A DNA stretch of 43,947 nt from an uncultured Oscillospiraceae bacterium (GTDB lineage Bacteria; Bacillota; Clostridia; Oscillospirales; Oscillospiraceae). Under the pieces are notes generated by a model. That model had not been told where the DNA came from and ran no database searches. It was given only the letters and a program-made list of their open reading frames with translations. Shown here one piece after another: positions 1-8,245 of this stretch. Positions within the stretch are counted from its first letter, which is position 1. Each line of letters begins with the position of its first letter. Both the position numbers and the translations under genes were made by a program. The stretch lies in contig CANRFN010000039.1 of NCBI GenBank assembly GCA_947629915.1, forward strand, positions 1-43,947, in the 5' to 3' direction.

Positions 1-34
1 TTACTTCGCAGGGACTGCACCCCCAAGATACCCG

Positions 35-496
35 TTAAATCAGCAGCTGGCAACGGGTATCTATTATACGCTTACGGAAGAACTTCATCGCACAGGTCTC
101 ATTCACGATCTCGTATGCGGCGGCATCCAGAATCATTTCAACTGTAGTGGCATCCCGGAAGGCCTGTTTCAATGCAACATCCAACTGATTGTCTGACACG
201 ATCTTTTGAAATGCCATGTAGGGGCCAAGTACAATAGTTGCATCATGTTTGATGTCAGAAACAGCCGTTGGAGTCGATTCGGCAAAATAGGTGTAGTAGT
301 TCAGGTTTGGATACATCATGGGAGGATCAGAGTCCGGCACCAGTTTTCCAATGGTATTGCTGAGCGGCGCTATCTTCCCGTTTTTACTTCTAGTCCGTTT
401 GTACGTGTAATAGATGTAGACAGTGTTTCCAATGCGCTTCTGGGTGACATTTTTCACCTCAGGTATCGGCACGGTATAGTTGTAGTAGGCTGCCAT
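35..496 (-). pseudogene. Truncated IS1634/IS4-type transposase, N-terminal part only
   Basis: The 153-residue product looks like the N-terminal region of the long DDE transposases of the IS1634 group of IS4. It has a basic beta-rich start (YIYYTYKRTRSKNGK), an IGKLVPDS turn, a Tyr-rich NYYTYF stretch and a helical segment ending in AAYEIVNET. Full-length members run to about 500-600 residues, and the DDE catalytic core is absent here. The start is real-looking: a GAGGTGA ribosome site lies about 8 bases before the ATG at 496. The reading frame ends at 35 after an unrelated tail (IIDTRCQLLI), so the element is broken at its 3' side. No inverted repeats or target duplication could be seen. The family call rests on recall of the N-terminal pattern, not on an alignment. 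Confidence 0.6.
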
Positions 497-1125
497 TGTG
501 TTTTCACCTCATAGAGTTCTTTCGGACTCGCCTGGCCTAGCGTTCTTTGCCTAGAAAGTCAATCATCTGTTCCTCAAAGATGGCAATTTCAGCGGTTGTT
601 TTCGCAATCTGCGGAGCGCCGCTTTTCCGCCGATGCCGGCATCCCATCTCTCCCGCCAAGGAGGACTAGGACAGCAGCATCTGCGGGGCGTGCGCCATCA
701 TCTTCGGATTCTTGATCTCATTTTAACGCTCTTTAGCATAGTTCGTCTAATTTTTAATGTCATTTTCATTTTCTCAAAGTCTAAAACCTATTATTTGAGT
801 AGCCACGCCCGTCCCTTTTGGAGCTATCTCGCTATTTTTGATTGTAAACCGCTCGTGAAAGGATGTCAATGCCGGCACTAGGAGAAATCGGTATATTTCG
901 GCTCTTAGCCAGAGAGCGCTCGTTCCCCGTCAGTCCGCTCCGAGGTACGCCGCAGTCCGAAGCCAAAGCAGCCAGGCAGCAAAGCTCCACCATCGGCACG
1001 CACCACGGTCCCGGTCCAGGGCGAACGCGTGCGGACGCCATTTTTGAGATGGCTCTGCTTGCGCCACCCGGTGCAACATGATTTCGATGATAGTCACTGC
1101 CCCGGGTACAGCATATGCCCCTTTC
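497..1125. other. Gene-poor stretch between transposase remnant and antitoxin
   Basis: No convincing gene lies here. The part from about 700 to 860 is AT-rich and the rest GC-rich. Open frames in it lack ribosome sites and protein-like composition. The right edge holds the vestigial toxin start described separately. A 30-base stretch near 1006-1035 resembles one near 1924-1953. Confidence 0.5.
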
Positions 1126-1148
1126 TCACCGCTGTGCAGGTGCATCAT
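930..1148 (-). pseudogene. Vestigial AbiEii-like toxin start, decayed
   Basis: An ATG at 1148 lies inside the last codons of the AbiEi-like antitoxin gene, overlapping it by 23 bases. It opens a frame starting MMHLHSGEKG. AbiEii nucleotidyltransferase toxins commonly start with a similar Met-(Asn/Met)-Leu/Ile-His motif and overlap their antitoxin gene. After about ten residues the similarity ends, and the frame runs into composition unlike any nucleotidyltransferase before stopping at 930. I infer that the toxin was deleted or replaced here. The evidence is only the position and the first residues. Confidence 0.3.
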
Positions 1149-1776
1149 CGTACAGTCCCAGTTCAACTATGGTTTTGCTGGTACGCTGCGGGAAATAGGA
1201 GAGGTATGGCTCCATATCTGCAAATGTGATTTTGTTGTCCTCCATGTATTTCCGCAGGCGCTCCGTGAGTTCGGCGCCTTGCACCTCGGAAAACAGCGAG
1301 ACGTCCTTCAACAAATCCAGGTACTGAAGAATCTGGGCATTCTCATCACAGATGGGCACACACGGCCTGCGAAGGATGACGCGAATGCCGATCAGGCTTG
1401 TCTTCCGGTAGTCTGTGGTGGCCTTGTTCGTATATACCACGTACTCCATAGGGACCTGGGTTGTGAGGCCAATCCAGTTAGCAAACATCATCCCGCCGAC
1501 ATACCCACATTGCCCTGAAGCATCTTTCAGGTACATCTTCGTTAGGACATCATCGAAGGAAAGCGTGATACCAGAACGGAAATACTTGAACTTCTTCGGG
1601 AAGAAATAGATCCCCCTGTCATACCGCTTCATCCTGCCGAGGTCTGTCAGCTTCTTCAGCGCCTGCCGGACCGAGACATCAGGCAGACCGGGGATATGGA
1701 CCTCCTTGAGGAAGATTGGCTCGTTCTCCCCGTAGATCTGCCGCAGGTACTCATACACCGCATCGGCTTGAGACAT
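1126..1776 (-). CDS. AbiEi-like type IV antitoxin (DUF6088-type)
   Basis: This 216-residue protein has a winged-helix N-terminus (about residues 1-65: AVYEYLRQIYGENEPIF, then SVRQALKKLTDLGRMKRYDRGIY). The second domain keeps GGMMFANWIGLTTQVP and YVVYTNKAT, as in AbiEi/DUF6088 antitoxins that repress their own operon and counter an AbiEii nucleotidyltransferase. I chose the ATG at 1776 because GGAGG sits 7 bases before it; an open frame extends ten codons further without a ribosome site. The gene appears complete. A functional toxin is missing downstream, leaving an orphan antitoxin among mobile-element debris. An orphan could still act as an anti-addiction factor or a transcriptional repressor, which is inference. 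A role in phage defence cannot be shown from one partner. Confidence 0.7.
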   Translation of the reverse strand: MSQADAVYEYLRQIYGENEPIFLKEVHIPGLPDVSVRQALKKLTDLGRMKRYDRGIYFFPKKFKYFRSGITLSFDDVLTKMYLKDASGQCGYVGGMMFANWIGLTTQVPMEYVVYTNKATTDYRKTSLIGIRVILRRPCVPICDENAQILQYLDLLKDVSLFSEVQGAELTERLRKYMEDNKITFADMEPYLSYFPQRTSKTIVELGLYDDAPAQR

Positions 1777-2094
1777 GGTTTTCCCTCCCTGGTACAGGAC
1801 AGCCATAAACTGGATTCCTCTTGTCGGTCATGATAAGCCGGGTATTCCTGTTTTGCAAGCCCCTGCAGCCGGCCAGAACCTCCGGCAGCGGGAAAAAAGC
1901 CCCCATTCCGCCCGGTGTTCGCCATGGGCCTGGCCCAGGGTGAACGCTGGCGGAGTGGGGACTCCTCATACCTTGTATATTGGGTTGTCTGTCCGGCGTC
2001 CTACATTGTCCCGCAGAGCGTGGAACAGGTACTGTGTCCTGCCGGTCCATCTTTGACGCAGTGCCCTAGCACCGAGGCCGGCGGGCTACCGCGC
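1777..2094. other. Intergenic stretch, no gene recognised
   Basis: This GC-rich stretch carries the antitoxin ribosome site at its left edge. It has no frame with a plausible start and protein composition. Bases near 1929-1957 resemble the first 50 bases of 16S rRNA over about 29 positions, but the likeness ends there and no rRNA gene follows. Confidence 0.5.
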
Positions 2095-2352
2095 TCAGGC
2101 ACACATGGAGATCCGCATCTCCTTCACGGTCTCGATGTCCAGGCCGGTCATGCGGGACACGTACGCATCATCGGCACCATCGCTGATCATGTTTTTCGCG
2201 ACCTTCTCGATGCCCGCGGCTCTACCCTCGGCTCTACCCTCGGCCTTGCCCTCGTCTCTGCTCCTGGCGTTGCTCTGAGCGTACCATTCGATCATCTCTG
2301 GCGTCATGGGGCTCATCCTCCCTTCCGTATCTGTCCTCCTGCCGAACTGCAC
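2095..2352 (-). pseudogene. C-terminal fragment of Rpn/PD-(D/E)XK family transposase-like nuclease
   Basis: The fragment has a charged EGKAEGRAEGRAAGIEK repeat followed by NMISDGADDAYVSRMTGL. This is the usual C-terminal tail of Rpn-family recombination-promoting nucleases (PD-(D/E)XK putative transposases): an acidic/basic coiled stretch, then a short helix-turn-helix-like end. The nuclease domain with its catalytic Asp/Glu/Lys is absent. The only candidate start is a GTG at 2352 with no convincing ribosome site. The same frame stays open upstream to an amber stop at 2404 that ends the HTH protein. It is probably a remnant, or the distal part of a stop-interrupted gene. Confidence 0.5.
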
Positions 2353-2403
2353 CCGCTCTCTCCGTTCGTCGTCCTGAATGTTTTGCGACTGCCTGCCCTC
2401 GTC

Positions 2404-2856
2404 CTACTCGCTCTTCAGGATAGCGCGGATCTTGGAATAGCTGGCGTTGGCCAGTCTGGGATAGCCGGCAGCCTCCGCCTCCCGGTGCACCAGGTCTGTG
2501 GCCTCCAGGATGGTCTTGCAGTCGTGGGCGGCCACCAGATCCTTCACCCACTGATAGGCCTCCAGCGGGATCTCCCGGCAGTGGTTTTTGGGCAATGTCT
2601 TCAGGACTTCAGAGACCGGGGTGCCCGGCTCCCGGTTCTCGTAGCGGTCGATCCATGGCTTCACCTTTGTCCGGTCCATCCCAACTTCCCTGGCAATCTC
2701 CGTGTAGGTCATTCCCTGTTCCGCCAGAAGAGGAATGCTGGCCCTCCTCCGGAGATGGTCCGGGGTGGTGTACGCCTGCACCTGCCTGGACGAGGTGGGC
2801 AAGATCCCCTGGGTGATGGTTCGGTTCCGAAAGTACAAGTGGGTCCAGGACCTCAC
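2404..2856 (-). CDS. Helix-turn-helix protein, transposase-like or phage-like, unknown role
   Basis: The 150-residue frame contains a clear homeodomain-like helix-turn-helix at about residues 36-70 (IPLLAEQGMTYTEIAREVGM, then a recognition helix DRTKVKPWIDRY). Such domains occur at the N-terminus of IS630-type transposases and in small regulators. The second half (LEAYQWVKDLVAAHDCKTIL, YSKIRAILKSE) is helical and not recognised. No catalytic DDE motif follows. The start is uncertain: the first ATG at 2856 has no good ribosome site, so the true start may be internal or lost. It ends at an amber TAG and lies immediately before, and in frame with, the Rpn-like tail. Both may derive from one mobile element. 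Confidence 0.45.
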   Translation of the reverse strand: MRSWTHLYFRNRTITQGILPTSSRQVQAYTTPDHLRRRASIPLLAEQGMTYTEIAREVGMDRTKVKPWIDRYENREPGTPVSEVLKTLPKNHCREIPLEAYQWVKDLVAAHDCKTILEATDLVHREAEAAGYPRLANASYSKIRAILKSE

Positions 2857-2928
2857 GCAGGACCACAGCGAGGGATAAATGCTGCCCCCTTCACACCGTC
2901 TCCTACCTTATAATATAGGCCATGATAC

Positions 2929-2959
2929 AGAGGCGGCGCCCCCCGGGGGCGCCGCCTCT
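2929..2959 (-). terminator. Strong GC hairpin after the GH30 gene
   Basis: Thirteen base pairs (AGAGGCGGCGCCC with its complement) close a five-base loop, 25 bases beyond the GH30 stop. No U-tract follows on either strand. It may act as a transcription barrier or as an RNA 3'-end stabiliser rather than a classical intrinsic terminator. Confidence 0.5.
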
Positions 2960-2984
2960 GATGTTATCCTGTCCTGATATGTGC

Positions 2985-4328
2985 TCAGCCGCTGATGAAG
3001 CCTGAAAGCATCCCGTGACCGGGCAGCTCGAAGGTGGCGATCTGCTCGTTCAGGCGGATGTGGGCCGTCTGGAGTCTCTGGTCCCGGTTGAAGAGCACCA
3101 GGCCGATGGCGCCGTCTGGGTTTTGGAATGCCGTGGCCTCCAACTGGTCCGTGTACTTGGTGAGGGCGATCCGCTTGGCGCCCGGCCGGATGAAGTGGCT
3201 GAAGTGCCAATAGAACGCCTGGCACAGGTTGGCCTGCAGCACCTTGGTGTCCCGATGATAGAAGAAGGGGGCATAGCACCAGTTGCCCACATGGTTGGGA
3301 CCGCCCCGCTCGTCCAGGAGGAGGTTCCAGTCGTAAAAGGCAGAGATGCCGTGGTTCAGGTCTCCCATGAGCTCGTGGGTGAGCCGGGCGCAGTTGGCCC
3401 ACTCGTCCCCGGCGCCGTAGAAGCGGTACTCGATGCAGCTCTCCGAGGTGATGAGCTTCATGTTCGGATATGCCTGCCGCACCAGGTCCAGGGCCTCAAA
3501 GTGGTCCCCGCTGTACCAGTGGAAGGCGCCGCCGGAGACGAGATCGGGAGAGGAGGCCCGAATAGCATCCCGCACCCGCTCATAGAGCCGCTCCTTATTG
3601 TGGTCCCAGACGAACACCTCGATGTCGCTGAGTCCATGGCTCTCCATGGCGGGATGAAGGTGCTCCAGCAGGAACTTTCCCTCTTCCTCCGCGGTGTAGA
3701 GGCAGGAGTCCCAGGTCTGCACCGCCTTGGGCTCGTTCTGGATGGAGATCCGCTGCACTTGGAAGCCACTCTTCTGGAACTCCCGGATGTACCGGCAGAT
3801 GTAGTCCGCCCAGAAGTCCGCAAATTCCGGCTTCAGCTTGCCGCCATAGGTGCGCTGGCTGTTGGTCTTCATGAAGGCCGGCGGAGACCAGGGAGAGAGC
3901 ATCAGCTGCAGGGGTTTGCCGGCGGCCGCTTGGGCATCCTCCAGCAGCGGCAGGATGTACTGCTCTGTCCGAGCGAAGGAGAAGCTGTCCAGAGCCCGGT
4001 CTTGGAGATCGGACAGGGCCTCGTACATGCCGGTGGAGAAGTCGCAGGAATCCATGGGTACCCGGACTTTGGTGTACCCCATCTGATCTGGGGCGAAATA
4101 GGTCTGTACCAGCTGCTTCTTCTGCTCTGGGTTCAGCTGGGCATAGACAGAGCCCGCCGCATCCGTGGCAGCGCCGCCAAAGCCCTCGAAGGTCTGGTAC
4201 GTGATCCGGGGATACAGGTTCACCACCTGGTTCTCCACGCCCTCCAGATCCTCTGCAAAGGCCAGCGTGCCCTGTCTTTGGGCCCAGGAGTTGCCCCGAG
4301 GTGCCGTCTCGGTCCATTGTATCTTCAT
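2985..4328 (-). CDS. Glycoside hydrolase family 30 (glucosylceramidase/beta-glucosidase type)
   Basis: This 447-residue retaining beta-glycosidase of clan GH-A is typical of family 30 in length. Visible signatures are FEGFGGAATDAAG at about residues 47-59, the SPWSPPAFMK loop at 145-154, the acid/base Glu199 in QNEP and the nucleophile Glu296 in TSES. A C-terminal beta-sandwich (about 370-447, ending LPGHGMLSGFI) follows the barrel. Subfamilies near GH30_1/2 act on glucosylceramide, beta-1,6-glucan or beta-xylosides, and sequence alone does not settle the substrate. There is no signal peptide, so it is probably cytoplasmic. AGAAGGAGA precedes the ATG by 7 bases. It lies 22 bases after the GH78 gene and is surely co-transcribed, suggesting sequential removal of rhamnose and beta-linked sugar from one substrate. 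Confidence 0.88.
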   Translation of the reverse strand: MKIQWTETAPRGNSWAQRQGTLAFAEDLEGVENQVVNLYPRITYQTFEGFGGAATDAAGSVYAQLNPEQKKQLVQTYFAPDQMGYTKVRVPMDSCDFSTGMYEALSDLQDRALDSFSFARTEQYILPLLEDAQAAAGKPLQLMLSPWSPPAFMKTNSQRTYGGKLKPEFADFWADYICRYIREFQKSGFQVQRISIQNEPKAVQTWDSCLYTAEEEGKFLLEHLHPAMESHGLSDIEVFVWDHNKERLYERVRDAIRASSPDLVSGGAFHWYSGDHFEALDLVRQAYPNMKLITSESCIEYRFYGAGDEWANCARLTHELMGDLNHGISAFYDWNLLLDERGGPNHVGNWCYAPFFYHRDTKVLQANLCQAFYWHFSHFIRPGAKRIALTKYTDQLEATAFQNPDGAIGLVLFNRDQRLQTAHIRLNEQIATFELPGHGMLSGFISG

Positions 4329-4350
4329 AAGTGTCTCCTTCTATCGCGTC

Positions 4351-6615
4351 TCAGTTGCCGGTCTCGATCCGAAGCGGTATCCCCTCCGGTCCCTTCGCCT
4401 GAATGTCCACCTTGCCGTTCTCGCCCTTCTTCCAGGACACATGGACCGCTCCCCTGGGGGTGGGCACGGTGCCCTCTGCCCAGTCCAGGGTCTCCGTCCG
4501 GGGCGAGACCAGGATCTCGGCAAAGCCCGGCTTTCCAGGCCGCACGCCTAAGAGCACGGCGGGTAGCTCATAGAGGGCCAGGGCGCCCCAGCCGTGGCAA
4601 TCGCTGCGGCAGGTTACCGGATCCTCCCCGCAGGTGGTGAGGTGACCCCGTACCATGTCCCGCCAGATGTCCCAGATGTGATCCGTTTCCCCATAGAGGC
4701 CGGTCTTCTCCAGGGCCTGGAACAGATACCAGCACATGGCCACGCTGCAGGGGGCATACTGGTCTGGATCCCGCAAGGTCTCCAGCAGCAGCTTCCTCCC
4801 GGTCTCCGGATCGGTGGTGTCTGTGAGGACAGCGAACACCTGGCTGTGCTGGCTGTATGCCTCCACGCCCGGGCCGTCTTGATACAGTCCGTCTCGGCCA
4901 ATGCAGTGCTTGTTCACCGCTGCCCGGACTTCCTCCGCCTCCTGGCGGAACACCTGGGCCCGCTCGGTGAGGCCCAGGAAGTCTGCGAGATCGGCGGCAT
5001 AGCCCAGGCCCAGGAGATAGAGCAGGCTCTCCATGGTGATGGGCCCCTGCTTTGTGGCAGGCGGCACCCCGTCCGTGTCCTTCCACGCCACCGTCCAGTC
5101 TATGAAAGACCAGATCTGGCCGCCGGTGTTCACGTCTCCGATCTTCCCCACGAGGCCCCGCTCGTCCAGATGGCTGTGGAAGAAGGACAGGATCCGCTCC
5201 ACCGCGTGCCAGCAGGACATGGCCTGCTCCCGGTCTCCGAAGTACATCATGTGGTCCCAGAGCATGCCGATGTAGTAGATGCAGAAGCCGGGGATCACGT
5301 TGGTCTCGTAGTTGGGATAGCTGCAGTTGATCATCCCGTCCGGCCGCAGTGCGTGGGAAAAGGACTCCATGCACTGGACAGCCAGCCGATCATCGGCGGA
5401 GGCAGCATAGGTATACAGGATCTCACTGCGGCCGTCCATGGCGTACTGGAGCTGCTCGTAGAAGGGACAGTCCTCATAGGTCTCGTGCATGCACCGGCGG
5501 AGGCTCCGCTCAGAGATGTCCCAGATGGGTGCCAAGGTCTCATCCGAGGTCTGGACCTTGGCACGCACCTCCAGGGGATACCCGGTCTCCTGGTAGTCCA
5601 GGCCCAGGACGGTAAGGGGTTCCTCCCCGGTCTCAATGGACACCCGGAGATACCGGAAGGTACGGAACCAATAGGGCTCATACACCTCCGGCTTGTCTGC
5701 CGTGCCATATCCCGCGGGGGTGTACACATCCGTAAAGCCGTGGAGCTCCAAGGTGTAGTCCGTCCGGTCTCCCTTCTTGGGCAGCGCCTTGTAGGGGTTC
5801 TTCGGATTGGGCACCGGGTCTCCCGCATAGCACTCCGCCTGGAGCAGCTTGATCTTGGCGCCTGCTCCCCCGGCGATGCGCAGGCTGAGGTATCCGGTGG
5901 TGAGCTCCCCGGCGTCCAGGTCTATGGTGTCTGCAAAACCGGCAGGGACCTCTATGGGCTTTTCCAACATCAGGTCTCTCCAGGCCCACGTCCGAGTACC
6001 CCGCGTCACGCCCTTGAACGCGCACGGCTTCCGGTACAGGAACGGGATCGTCCGAGGCACCAGGTTCACCGCCCGCCGGACCGCCGGCACCTTCTCGTTG
6101 GGGATGGCCACCGGGGTCTCCCAGGTGTCGTCCGCAAATTCAGGCTCCATCCACCCGGCAAGCGCCGCATCCCCCGACACCCGCTCCAGAATCATCAGGG
6201 GCGAGAAGAATCTGCTCTCCGGCACGATGTGATAGCCCTCTACCGCACGGCACTTCCACTGCACCGGGTAATCCAGGGAGACAAACAGCCCAGGGGTCTC
6301 CGTTCGATAGATGCCGTGGTTCCCTCTCCAGTGCTCCGCCGGGTACCGCAGCACCTGGACGGCCAATATATTCTCTCCCACATGGAGATAGGGGGCGATG
6401 TCCACGGTATCCACATACCAGACCGCGTGGTTGCCCCGGGACGGGCCCATCTCCACGAAGGTTCCATTCACATACAGCTTGTACCGGGAGTCTGCGGTAA
6501 TCCGCACCGGCAGGTGCGCCGGCACCGCGTGGAACGGCAGGGTCCCCCGGAAATGCACCAGCCGGGGCTCCTGTTCCTCCTTCCGGCTCCACTTCTTCAT
6601 CCAGATCCAACTCAT
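4351..6615 (-). CDS. Glycoside hydrolase family 78 alpha-L-rhamnosidase-like protein
   Basis: This 754-residue protein has the multi-domain plan of GH78 enzymes. N-terminal carbohydrate-binding-like beta domains are visible (RYKLYVNGTFVEMGPSRGN near residue 45, RYLRVSIETG near 320). An (alpha/alpha)6 barrel begins around 360, with the family motif DCPFYEQLQYAMDGRSE at about 382-398, whose acidic residues are where inverting GH78 catalysis is placed. A C-terminal beta domain follows (LLGVRPGKPGFAEILVSP). GH78 releases terminal alpha-L-rhamnose from rhamnogalacturonan, saponins or flavonoid rutinosides. I chose the ATG at 6615, since GGAGG lies 9 bases before it and a strong promoter sits right upstream; a longer open frame to 6771 would run through that promoter. 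There is no signal peptide. It is the first gene of an operon with GH30. Confidence 0.87.
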   Translation of the reverse strand: MSWIWMKKWSRKEEQEPRLVHFRGTLPFHAVPAHLPVRITADSRYKLYVNGTFVEMGPSRGNHAVWYVDTVDIAPYLHVGENILAVQVLRYPAEHWRGNHGIYRTETPGLFVSLDYPVQWKCRAVEGYHIVPESRFFSPLMILERVSGDAALAGWMEPEFADDTWETPVAIPNEKVPAVRRAVNLVPRTIPFLYRKPCAFKGVTRGTRTWAWRDLMLEKPIEVPAGFADTIDLDAGELTTGYLSLRIAGGAGAKIKLLQAECYAGDPVPNPKNPYKALPKKGDRTDYTLELHGFTDVYTPAGYGTADKPEVYEPYWFRTFRYLRVSIETGEEPLTVLGLDYQETGYPLEVRAKVQTSDETLAPIWDISERSLRRCMHETYEDCPFYEQLQYAMDGRSEILYTYAASADDRLAVQCMESFSHALRPDGMINCSYPNYETNVIPGFCIYYIGMLWDHMMYFGDREQAMSCWHAVERILSFFHSHLDERGLVGKIGDVNTGGQIWSFIDWTVAWKDTDGVPPATKQGPITMESLLYLLGLGYAADLADFLGLTERAQVFRQEAEEVRAAVNKHCIGRDGLYQDGPGVEAYSQHSQVFAVLTDTTDPETGRKLLLETLRDPDQYAPCSVAMCWYLFQALEKTGLYGETDHIWDIWRDMVRGHLTTCGEDPVTCRSDCHGWGALALYELPAVLLGVRPGKPGFAEILVSPRTETLDWAEGTVPTPRGAVHVSWKKGENGKVDIQAKGPEGIPLRIETGN

Positions 6616-6637
6616 TTGAGAAGCACCTCCGGGGCAT

Positions 6638-6666
6638 ATCATACGAGGCGGGAGAGGGGCTGTCAA
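6638..6666 (-). promoter_or_regulatory. Sigma-A type promoter for GH78-GH30
   Basis: On the minus strand, TTGACA (6666-6661) and TATGAT (6643-6638) are separated by exactly 17 bases. Transcription would begin near 6631, leaving a short leader that holds little more than the ribosome site. The -35 hexamer and the following spacer are nearly the same as in the promoter before pcp at 35541. Confidence 0.75.
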
Positions 6667-6745
6667 GGGCGGAGTGCGGGGGATTTTCCGACTTTGCGGG
6701 GACAGGTTTTCCCGCATAAATGCCCGCGCCCCCCGCGAAGTATCC

Positions 6746-6774
6746 TTGACATATCGACTCAATTCAGGCACAAT
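6746..6774 (+). promoter_or_regulatory. Promoter for the plus-strand DUF4143 ATPase
   Basis: TTGACA at 6746-6751 and CACAAT at 6769-6774 are spaced by 17 bases, about 40 bases before the gene start. It diverges from the GH78 promoter, with some 80 bases between the two -35 elements. Confidence 0.55.
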
Positions 6775-6817
6775 ATAGCCTGCCTAAAGTTAAACATCTG
6801 CATCGGAGGTGATCGTC

Positions 6818-8089
6818 ATGGGGTATGTGCAGCGGGCTATCGAGGACAAAGTACTGGCGGCGGCCAGGGATTTCAAGGCGGTGCTGGTCTTGGGCGCACG
6901 GCAGACGGGGAAATCCACCATGCTGGCGCATCTCTTCCCAGGCAGGCGCTATGTGTCCTTTGAAGACCCGTTTCTGGTGGACTATGCCGAGGAGAGTCCC
7001 AACAACTTTCTGGAGCTCTATGCACCGCCTGTCCTCTTGGACGGGGTGCAGTATGTCCCGGAGCTGTTCCGGTATCTGAAGCTGGAGTGTGATCGCCGAG
7101 ACCGCCAGGGCCAGCGTGGACTCTATTGCCTGTCCGGATCTCAGCCCTTTAAACTCATGGAACGAGTGTCGGAGTCCCTGGTGGGCCGGGTGTGCATCCT
7201 CGAGCTTGGTTCCCTGTCCATGCGGGAGATCATGGCAGACCCCTTCGCACGGCCTTTTCTCCCCACGATGGACTACGTCCTGGAGCGCCGCCAGACCGTC
7301 CGAAAGCCGGAGAACATCTGGGCACTCATCCACCGGGGCGGGTATCCCGAGTTGTGGGTAAATCCCGCCCTGGACTGGCAGCAATTCTACGCAAGCTATA
7401 TCAAGACCTACCTGGAGCGCGATGTGCGAGATCTTTCTGTAGTGCACGATCTGGATGTCTTCCGCAAGTTTATGGTCGCCGTTGCCGCACGAACGGGCCA
7501 GATGGTGAACTACGCCAATATTGCCGATGAGGTAGGACGTGATGCTTCAACAGTGCGCAAGTGGATGTCCATTCTGGAGGCCTCCGGCATTGTGTACCTT
7601 CTTGAACCGTACACTCCCTCAGTCCTCAAACGCGCCATCAAGACGCCGAAAGTGTATTTCCGCGATACCGGCCTCGCCTGCTACCTCACCCGCTGGCTTA
7701 CCCCGGACTCGCTGGCAATAGGCGCTATGGCGGGTAATCTCTTTGAGACCTTCGTTGTCTCCGAGATCCTCAAGTCCTATTCCAACTGCGGCATAGACTA
7801 CCGATACTGTGTCTCCTATTATCGGGGCAAGGATAAGCGCAAGCGCAAAGCCAACGGTGAGGAGGTGGCGATCGAGGCAGAGATCGACCTCATCATCGAG
7901 GAGAGCGGTGTCCTCTACCCGGTAGAGATCAAGAAAAACACCTACGAGAAGGCATCCGCTGCGGCGGCATTCCCGGTGCTGGACAGGATCCCCGAAAAGC
8001 AGCGCGGCCAGGGAGCGGTGGTGAGTCTCTGTCCCGAGCCGGGATTGCTGCGGGAGAATGTCCTGGAGATTCCCGTGTGGTATATCTGA
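6818..8089 (+). CDS. DUF4143 AAA-type ATPase with PD-(D/E)XK-like tail; altered Walker B
   Basis: This 423-residue protein has the standard plan of the AAA_14/DUF4143 family. The Walker A GARQTGKST lies at about 26-34, a sensor-like LSGSQ near 109, a winged-helix segment (NYANIADEVGRDASTVRKWM) near 230-250, and a C-terminal DUF4143 nuclease-like fold with EAEIDLIIEE and YPVEIKKN near 350-375. Its cellular role is unknown; family members are abundant and often near mobile or surface genes. The Walker B reads LLDGVQ where the family has DE(I/V)Q, so the catalytic Glu is Gly76 here and ATP hydrolysis may be impaired. GGAGGTGA fits the ATG at 6818 better than the GTG at 6809. It is monocistronic, with its own promoter and terminator. 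Confidence 0.85.
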   Translation: MGYVQRAIEDKVLAAARDFKAVLVLGARQTGKSTMLAHLFPGRRYVSFEDPFLVDYAEESPNNFLELYAPPVLLDGVQYVPELFRYLKLECDRRDRQGQRGLYCLSGSQPFKLMERVSESLVGRVCILELGSLSMREIMADPFARPFLPTMDYVLERRQTVRKPENIWALIHRGGYPELWVNPALDWQQFYASYIKTYLERDVRDLSVVHDLDVFRKFMVAVAARTGQMVNYANIADEVGRDASTVRKWMSILEASGIVYLLEPYTPSVLKRAIKTPKVYFRDTGLACYLTRWLTPDSLAIGAMAGNLFETFVVSEILKSYSNCGIDYRYCVSYYRGKDKRKRKANGEEVAIEAEIDLIIEESGVLYPVEIKKNTYEKASAAAAFPVLDRIPEKQRGQGAVVSLCPEPGLLRENVLEIPVWYI

Positions 8090-8168
8090 TCCGGTCTCCA
8101 GCACCAGCTTCCTACCCAATTCACCTATGCAGCCAATCAAGAATATTGGTCGGCGCCAGACACCCCAA

Positions 8169-8201
8169 GACGGCCTGTGAGCGCTCACAGGCCGTCTTTT
8201 T
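8169..8201 (+). terminator. Intrinsic terminator of DUF4143 ATPase gene
   Basis: A perfect palindrome GACGGCCTGTGAGC and its complement (8169-8196) is followed by TTTTT. It lies 80 bases past the ATPase stop. From the other strand it faces the end of the GPH gene but has no U-tract in that direction. Confidence 0.85.
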
Positions 8202-8245
8202 GGTGCCAGGAAAACTGAGCAGGCCGCGCCAGCCGCTCCGCCTGT

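Noticed and set aside
1924..1957. Possible 16S rRNA 5' end
   Set aside because: Similarity stops after about 29 bases and no further rRNA sequence follows.
4594..6963. Plus-strand 789-codon frame opposite GH78
   Set aside because: It is antisense to a clear glycosidase and runs across two divergent promoters, with no domain or start signal.
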